The notes beneath the pieces were generated by a model. That model did no database searches. It had not been told where the DNA came from and saw only the letters and a program-made list of their open reading frames with translations. Below, one piece after another: positions 59,747 to 64,000 of a stretch of DNA of 64,000 bases. How positions within the stretch are numbered: the stretch's first letter is position 1; the number at the start of each line of letters is the position of its first letter. A program made the translations under genes and the position numbers. The stretch is from F23-D06 sp963620035 (lineage in GTDB: Bacteria; Bacteroidota; Bacteroidia; Bacteroidales; WCHB1-69), in contig CAVEXN010000009.1 in assembly GCA_963620035.1 (NCBI GenBank), positions 13,996 to 77,995 on the forward strand. Direction: 5' to 3'.

Positions 59747-61669
59747 ATGGGAAAAATTATTGGAATAGACTTAGGAACTACGAACTCTTGCGTAGCAGTA
59801 ATGGAAGGCAATGAGCCGGTAGTGATCCCCAACAGCGAAGGCAGAAGGACAACCCCCTCTATCGTGGCTTTTGTGGGCAACAATGAACGTAAGGTCGGCG
59901 ACCCTGCAAAACGTCAGGCCATCACCAACCCCACTAAGACCATCTTCTCTATCAAGAGATTCATGGGCGAAACCTATGACCGTGTCACAAAGGAAATTGA
60001 ACGCGTGCCCTACACGGTTGAAAGGGCATCCAACAACATGCCGAAAGTCAAGATTGACGACCGTTCCTATACGGCACAGGAAATCTCGGCAATGGTGCTT
60101 CAGAAAATGAAGAAGACCGCCGAAGATTACCTTGGCCAGGAGGTGACGGAGGCCGTCATCACGGTGCCGGCATATTTCAGCGACTCGCAGCGTCAGGCCA
60201 CCAAGGAGGCCGGCGAGATCGCAGGCCTTACCGTAAAACGTATTATCAACGAACCTACGGCCGCAGCTCTGGCTTACGGCCTCGACAAGAAGAAAGCCGA
60301 CTCCAAGGTGGCTGTCTTCGACTTGGGCGGCGGCACGTTCGATATCTCCATCCTTGAGCTCGGCGACGGCGTGTTCGAGGTGAAATCAACCAACGGCGAC
60401 ACCCACCTGGGCGGCGATGACTTCGACCACAAGATTATTGACTGGCTGGCCGAGGAGTTCATGAAGGATTATCATGTGGACTTGAGGAAGGATGCCATGG
60501 CACTGCAGCGTCTGAAAGAGGCTGCCGAAAAAGCCAAAATCGAACTCTCCAGCTCCAACTCCACAGAAATCAACTTGCCGTACATTATGCCTATCGACGG
60601 TGTGCCTCAACACCTTGTGCGTACGCTTACCCGTTCGCAGTTCGAGCAACTGTGCGACGATTTGATCCGCGCCACTGTCGAGCCTTGCAAGAAAGCGCTT
60701 GCAGACGCCGGCTATACGACCAACGACATTGACGAGGTCATCCTCGTGGGCGGCTCCACCCGTATCCCCGCCATCCAGCAAATCGTGGAGAAGTTCTTCC
60801 ACAAGACCCCGTCCAAGGGTGTCAACCCTGACGAAGTGGTGGCTATCGGCGCCGCTATCCAAGGCGGCGTGCTCAGCGGCGACGTGAAAGACATTCTGCT
60901 GCTCGACGTGACACCGCTGTCATTGGGCCTTGAAACGCTCGGCGGCGTGATGACGAAACTGATCGAATCCAATACGACGATACCGACCAAGAAAACCGAG
61001 GTTTTCACTACAGCAGTTGACAACCAGACCTCTGTAGAGGTCCACGTGCTGCAAGGCGAGCGACCTATGGCAGCCCAGAACAAGAGCATTGGCCGCTTCC
61101 ACCTCGACGGCATCCCCGCCGCACAGCGCGGTGTCCCACAAATTGAGGTCACGTTCGACATCGACTCTAACGGCATCCTGAATGTTACCGCACGCGACAA
61201 AGCCTCCGGAAAGGAACAGAAGATCAGAATCGAAGCCTCTTCCGGCTTGAGCGACGACGAAATCAAACGTATGAAGGCCGAGGCTGAAGCCAATGCCGAT
61301 GCCGACAAGAAAGCTAAGGAGGAGATCGACAAGCTGAATGCCGCAGACTCACTGGTATTCAATACCGAAAAGCAACTCAAGGAGTTCGGCGACAAGGTGC
61401 CGGCTGACGACAGAAGCAAAATCGAAGCTGCCGCCGCCAAATTGAAAACAGCCCACGACAACAAGGATTTTGCCGGCATCGATGCCGCTACAGCAGAACT
61501 GCAGAACGCTTGGCAGGCCGCCTCTGCCCAAATGTACCAGCAGAACGGCGCAAATCCTAATCCTAATGCCGGCACACAAGGCAACTGCCCGGGCGGGAAC
61601 TGCGGAAACGCTAACACCAACCCCGGCGACGGCGAAGTGCAGGATGTCGATTTTGAAGAAGTGAAGTAA
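59747..61669 (+). CDS. dnaK: Molecular chaperone DnaK (Hsp70)
   Basis: DnaK binds unfolded peptides under ATP control with DnaJ and GrpE. The 640-residue length is usual. The start is ATG 59747 (MGKIIGIDLGTTNSC); longer frames run into the promoter. The ATPase domain has IDLGTTNS, VFDLGGGTFDISILE and VGGSTRIPAIQ. The substrate domain has DVTPLSLGLETLGGVMTKLI, and the lid ends in a Gly/Asn-rich tail with the EEVK-type end (VDFEEVK). The visible tail also has an internal NCPGGNCG stretch. No dnaJ or grpE is adjacent. A good terminator follows. Confidence 0.97.
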   Translation: MGKIIGIDLGTTNSCVAVMEGNEPVVIPNSEGRRTTPSIVAFVGNNERKVGDPAKRQAITNPTKTIFSIKRFMGETYDRVTKEIERVPYTVERASNNMPKVKIDDRSYTAQEISAMVLQKMKKTAEDYLGQEVTEAVITVPAYFSDSQRQATKEAGEIAGLTVKRIINEPTAAALAYGLDKKKADSKVAVFDLGGGTFDISILELGDGVFEVKSTNGDTHLGGDDFDHKIIDWLAEEFMKDYHVDLRKDAMALQRLKEAAEKAKIELSSSNSTEINLPYIMPIDGVPQHLVRTLTRSQFEQLCDDLIRATVEPCKKALADAGYTTNDIDEVILVGGSTRIPAIQQIVEKFFHKTPSKGVNPDEVVAIGAAIQGGVLSGDVKDILLLDVTPLSLGLETLGGVMTKLIESNTTIPTKKTEVFTTAVDNQTSVEVHVLQGERPMAAQNKSIGRFHLDGIPAAQRGVPQIEVTFDIDSNGILNVTARDKASGKEQKIRIEASSGLSDDEIKRMKAEAEANADADKKAKEEIDKLNAADSLVFNTEKQLKEFGDKVPADDRSKIEAAAAKLKTAHDNKDFAGIDAATAELQNAWQAASAQMYQQNGANPNPNAGTQGNCPGGNCGNANTNPGDGEVQDVDFEEVK

Positions 61670-61701
61670 GTATAGATAAACATCTATAACGACTAATAGA
61701 C

Positions 61702-61736
61702 AAATGGGGTGTGGCTCAATGAGTCACACCCCATTT
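61702..61736 (+). terminator. Terminator of dnaK
   Basis: AAATGGGGTGTG pairs with CACACCCCATTT around an inner CTCA/TGAG stem and is followed by a T-rich stretch. Confidence 0.85.
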
Positions 61737-61970
61737 TGTTTTTGTCCCCTTATTGCATCTCTTTGTTGTTTCCCTGTTTTTTATCGGTTTTTTTGTACCA
61801 TAGTTTAAAAAAGTGTTTCAGGATAGTTGCCCAAGTATCTTAACTTACTTCAAGTTGAATTGAAGGCAGATTGTCTGATGTTTTATGCTGGAATATGTAG
61901 TTTTCGCAAATACTTTGATGAATTTCTGCGGATTATTGAAGTGCTATTCTTGATTGTCGGGATAATTATT
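61737..61970. other. Intergenic stretch between dnaK and the HTH gene
   Basis: Apart from the dnaK terminator and the promoter box of the HTH gene, this AT-rich stretch shows no reading frame or RNA that I can support. The sequence TTCAAGTTGAATTGAA near 61850-61865 has a short imperfect inverted repeat. Confidence 0.4.
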
Positions 61971-61978
61971 TATTTTTG
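61971..61978 (+). promoter_or_regulatory. -7 box for HTH-helicase pair
   Basis: TATTTTTG lies 28 bases before the ATG at 62007. Confidence 0.5.
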
Positions 61979-62006
61979 TGACCAAAAAATATAATCTCAT
62001 CTCATT

Positions 62007-62216
62007 ATGGAGAAGAAGATCAATCGCATCAAGGCTGTCTTAGCAGACAAAGAGAAAACTAACAAATGGTTGGCAGAACAATTGGGAAAAGACCAGGCTA
62101 CAGTGTCCAAATGGTGTACGAACGCTATTCAACCCCCAATGGAAACCTTTATGAAAATCGCCCAGTTGCTGGGTGTGACTTTAGACGAACTTGTACGATT
62201 CGAAGAGATTCAGTAA
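62007..62216 (+). CDS. Small XRE-family helix-turn-helix regulator
   Basis: The 69-residue protein is almost entirely a Cro/C1-type HTH domain: NRIKAVLADKEKTNKWLAEQLGKDQATVSKWCTNAIQPPMETFMKIAQLLGVTLDELV. The segment QLGKDQATVSKWCTNAI supplies the turn and recognition helix. It has no effector domain and so resembles regulators of mobile or defence cassettes. It is followed after 19 bases by the SNF2-family helicase gene, so it probably autoregulates this unit, which is inference. The promoter box is 28 bases upstream. Confidence 0.85.
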   Translation: MEKKINRIKAVLADKEKTNKWLAEQLGKDQATVSKWCTNAIQPPMETFMKIAQLLGVTLDELVRFEEIQ

Positions 62217-62235
62217 ACAAAGAAGGAGAAAATGT

Positions 62236-64000
62236 ATGGCAAATTATTCTTCAGGACAAAGAATATCGGTGCGTGGTGAGGAGTTTCTCATCACAGGCAT
62301 TGAGCCCGACGTGAACGGCAACTACCTGCTTCACGTCGTCGGCATCAGCGAACTTGTCAAGAACCATCGTTTCATATTTGATACAAGCATCGACAAGCAC
62401 ATTGACATCGTGAATCCTGCCAATACCACCCTTGTGGCCGACACCGACCCTCGCTGGCGTAAGACGCGTCTGCTCATAGAGACCGCTATTCGCAACAATG
62501 CCTTCTGCTCACAGAAGATTACTGTGGCGCAGGGAGGCGCATACGACATTGCAGCGTATCAGATGGAACCGACACTCAAAGCCCTTGAGTTGCCGCGTCC
62601 CCGTCTGCTCATTGCCGACGGAGTAGGTCTGGGCAAGACCATCGAGGTGGGCATCTTCCTCAGCGAGATGATTCGCCGCGGACGCGGCAAGCGCATCCTC
62701 GTCTGTGCGCTGAAGAGCATTCTGGCCCAGTTCCAGGAGGAGATATGGAACCGCTTTGCCATACCTCTCGTTCGACTGGACAGTGTCGGCGTGGCCAGGA
62801 TACAGAGCGAGATTCCGCTCAATAAGAATCCCTTCGACTACTATGACAAGACCATCATCTCCATCGACACGCTGAAGAACAATGGTCGTTTCCGTGCATG
62901 GCTCGAAAAGACTCATTGGGACATCATCGTCATCGACGAGTGCCACAAGGTGAGCAACGAGGCCAGTCTGCGTGGCGACCTTGCCCAGTTTCTGGCCCAG
63001 AAGTGCGATTCGCTCATCCTCACCTCTGCCACTCCCCACAATGGCAACGCCGAGTCGTTTGCCAACCTCATGCGTATGCTCGACCCCATCTCCATTCCGC
63101 ACAATGGCGAATATACGCAGCAGGACATCGCGCCCTACTATGTGCGCCGTTTCAAGAAGGACATTGAAGACGAACACATTCGCGGGCAGTTCCAACAGCG
63201 CAAGGTGGTGAGCATCCCCGTGCCTATCGCTCCCGAGGAAGAGCAATTCCTGAAGGTGCAGCACACCCGTTTCCAAAGCGTCAGCAATGCCGATGCCACC
63301 GACCAGCTCTTTGCCCTCAACCTCTTCAAGAGTTACCTCTCATCGCCACAGGCTGCCTGGGAGTCGCTCGAAAAGCGAAGCGGCAAGGACGACAGCGCCG
63401 AAGTGCGTGAGTTGCTCGAATTGGTCAACGCCAACATCGCCGCTGGTATCGACACCCGCTACGCCGCCTTCCGCGCAAAGCTAAAGGAGATATGGAAGTC
63501 CAACAAGCAAGAGCGCATTGTCATCTTCACCGAGCGCATCGCCACGATGGAGCTTCTCTCTGAGAATATCCGAAAGGAGTTCGACCTCAGCGAGGAGCAA
63601 GTGGTGTGCTTCGATGGTTCGCTCTCCGACACCGAGCAGGAGGAGATGGTCTCCGATTTTGCCAAGGAAGACAGCAAGATACGCGTGTTCATCTCCAGCG
63701 ACTCCGGTTCTCAGGGTGTCAACCTCCACTACTTCTGCCACATCATGTTCAACTACGACATCCCATGGAGTCTCATCACCCTCGAACAGCGCAACGGACG
63801 CATAGACCGATATGGTCAGAAGCAGGAGCCCGTCATCTATTACCTCGTGGCGCAAGGCAAGGACGAGGCGTTGCGCACCGACTTCCGCATTCTCGACAAG
63901 CTGCGCAACAAGGAGCAGGAAGTACACGACACGCTGGGCGATGCCATGAGCGTGATGTCGCTCTACAACAGCCAGAAGGAGGAAGACGAGGTGAAGGAAG
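62236..64000 (+). CDS. SNF2-family helicase, 3' end beyond the window
   Basis: 588 codons are visible from ATG 62236, preceded by an AGGAG-like sequence (AAGGAGAAAATGT) and 19 bases after the HTH stop. The start has SSGQRISVRGEEFLITGI, a small beta-domain typical of SNF2 helicases of defence or restriction type. The ATPase core has Walker A ADGVGLGKTIEVG with Lys134, DECH at 234-237, SATPHNGN (motif III), TERIATMELLSENIR and motif VI QRNGRIDRYGQ at about 518-528. The likely role is DNA translocation or remodelling. DrmD of DISARM and related phage-defence helicases look similar in layout, but genes needed to decide (methylase, DrmA, DrmB, PLD) lie outside the window. A RapA-like housekeeping role is less likely because of the upstream HTH. 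Confidence 0.85.
   Translation, partial: MANYSSGQRISVRGEEFLITGIEPDVNGNYLLHVVGISELVKNHRFIFDTSIDKHIDIVNPANTTLVADTDPRWRKTRLLIETAIRNNAFCSQKITVAQGGAYDIAAYQMEPTLKALELPRPRLLIADGVGLGKTIEVGIFLSEMIRRGRGKRILVCALKSILAQFQEEIWNRFAIPLVRLDSVGVARIQSEIPLNKNPFDYYDKTIISIDTLKNNGRFRAWLEKTHWDIIVIDECHKVSNEASLRGDLAQFLAQKCDSLILTSATPHNGNAESFANLMRMLDPISIPHNGEYTQQDIAPYYVRRFKKDIEDEHIRGQFQQRKVVSIPVPIAPEEEQFLKVQHTRFQSVSNADATDQLFALNLFKSYLSSPQAAWESLEKRSGKDDSAEVRELLELVNANIAAGIDTRYAAFRAKLKEIWKSNKQERIVIFTERIATMELLSENIRKEFDLSEEQVVCFDGSLSDTEQEEMVSDFAKEDSKIRVFISSDSGSQGVNLHYFCHIMFNYDIPWSLITLEQRNGRIDRYGQKQEPVIYYLVAQGKDEALRTDFRILDKLRNKEQEVHDTLGDAMSVMSLYNSQKEEDEVKE

Noticed and set aside
62509..63927. Minus-strand frames opposite the helicase
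   Set aside because: The plus-strand frame has all helicase motifs; the minus-strand frames are mirrors.
1..64000. CRISPR array, insertion sequence, prophage or rRNA operon
   Set aside because: No regularly spaced direct repeats, transposase motifs, phage structural genes or rRNA stretches were recognised.

Overview
The window reads as chromosomal DNA of a member of the Bacteroidota, most likely order Bacteroidales; the genus cannot be fixed from the sequence. Grounds: promoters repeatedly show the Bacteroidota -7 box TAnnTTTG a few tens of bases before genes on both strands; two secreted proteins end in type IX secretion (T9SS) sorting domains, one of them a gingipain-like C25 peptidase; there is a T9SS-associated DUF4835/PorD-type protein; omega (RpoZ), BamD, PpiD and OMP-family TonB receptor genes are of the Bacteroidota type; many starts lack a clear Shine-Dalgarno sequence. 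Most of the window is housekeeping core genome with outer-membrane genes mixed in.

Layout. 1-9.5 kb (minus strand): a cut-off secreted beta-helix protein, an NhaD-type Na+/H+ antiporter, an outer-membrane barrel, pyruvate phosphate dikinase, then a three-gene run of small lipoprotein, M23-LysM peptidase and FG-GAP protein with a T9SS tail. 9.7-16.6 kb (plus): an envelope operon of an NrnA-like DHH phosphoesterase (TTG start), two FKBP isomerases, a lipoprotein esterase, an L,D-transpeptidase and a LolA-like protein. 16.7-20.6 kb: tRNA-Val(CAC), tRNA-Pro(CGG), dapD, two paralogous small barrels, an RsmI-like methylase and tRNA-Leu(UAA). 20.7-27.5 kb (minus): TonB-dependent receptor, PpiD-like chaperone, and dnaX, which is split by a +1 frame change at an A6 run.

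27.8-36.4 kb (plus): bamD, rpoZ, coaBC, a porD-like gene, recN, an outer-membrane protein, xseB, an O-methyltransferase, trmD and an O-antigen-ligase-like gene, mostly overlapping or tightly spaced. 36.5-41 kb: C25 peptidase, surE and a small membrane protein. 41-48.2 kb (minus): gyrB-ftsE-glycosyltransferase, a methionine gamma-lyase-like enzyme and an M3 metallopeptidase. 48.4-54.3 kb (plus): a long-leader secreted-protein gene, a secreted propeller-like/thioredoxin-like protein, a DUF58 protein, radC and a YfcC transporter. 54.3-59.4 kb (minus): TPR protein, lipoprotein thioredoxin, murD, an unrecognised 63-residue protein and htpG. 59.7-61.7 kb: dnaK, divergent from htpG. 62.0-64 kb: a small HTH regulator and the first 588 codons of an SNF2-family helicase that runs off the window.

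The strongest points for a second look are the dnaX frame change with a nearby stem-loop, the HTH-helicase pair at the right edge (possible start of an accessory or defence cassette), a two-copy intergenic repeat near 20.3 and 27.6 kb, a motif shared by the divergent htpG and dnaK upstream regions, and a few unrecognised small or secreted genes. No CRISPR array, insertion sequence, prophage or rRNA operon was seen.
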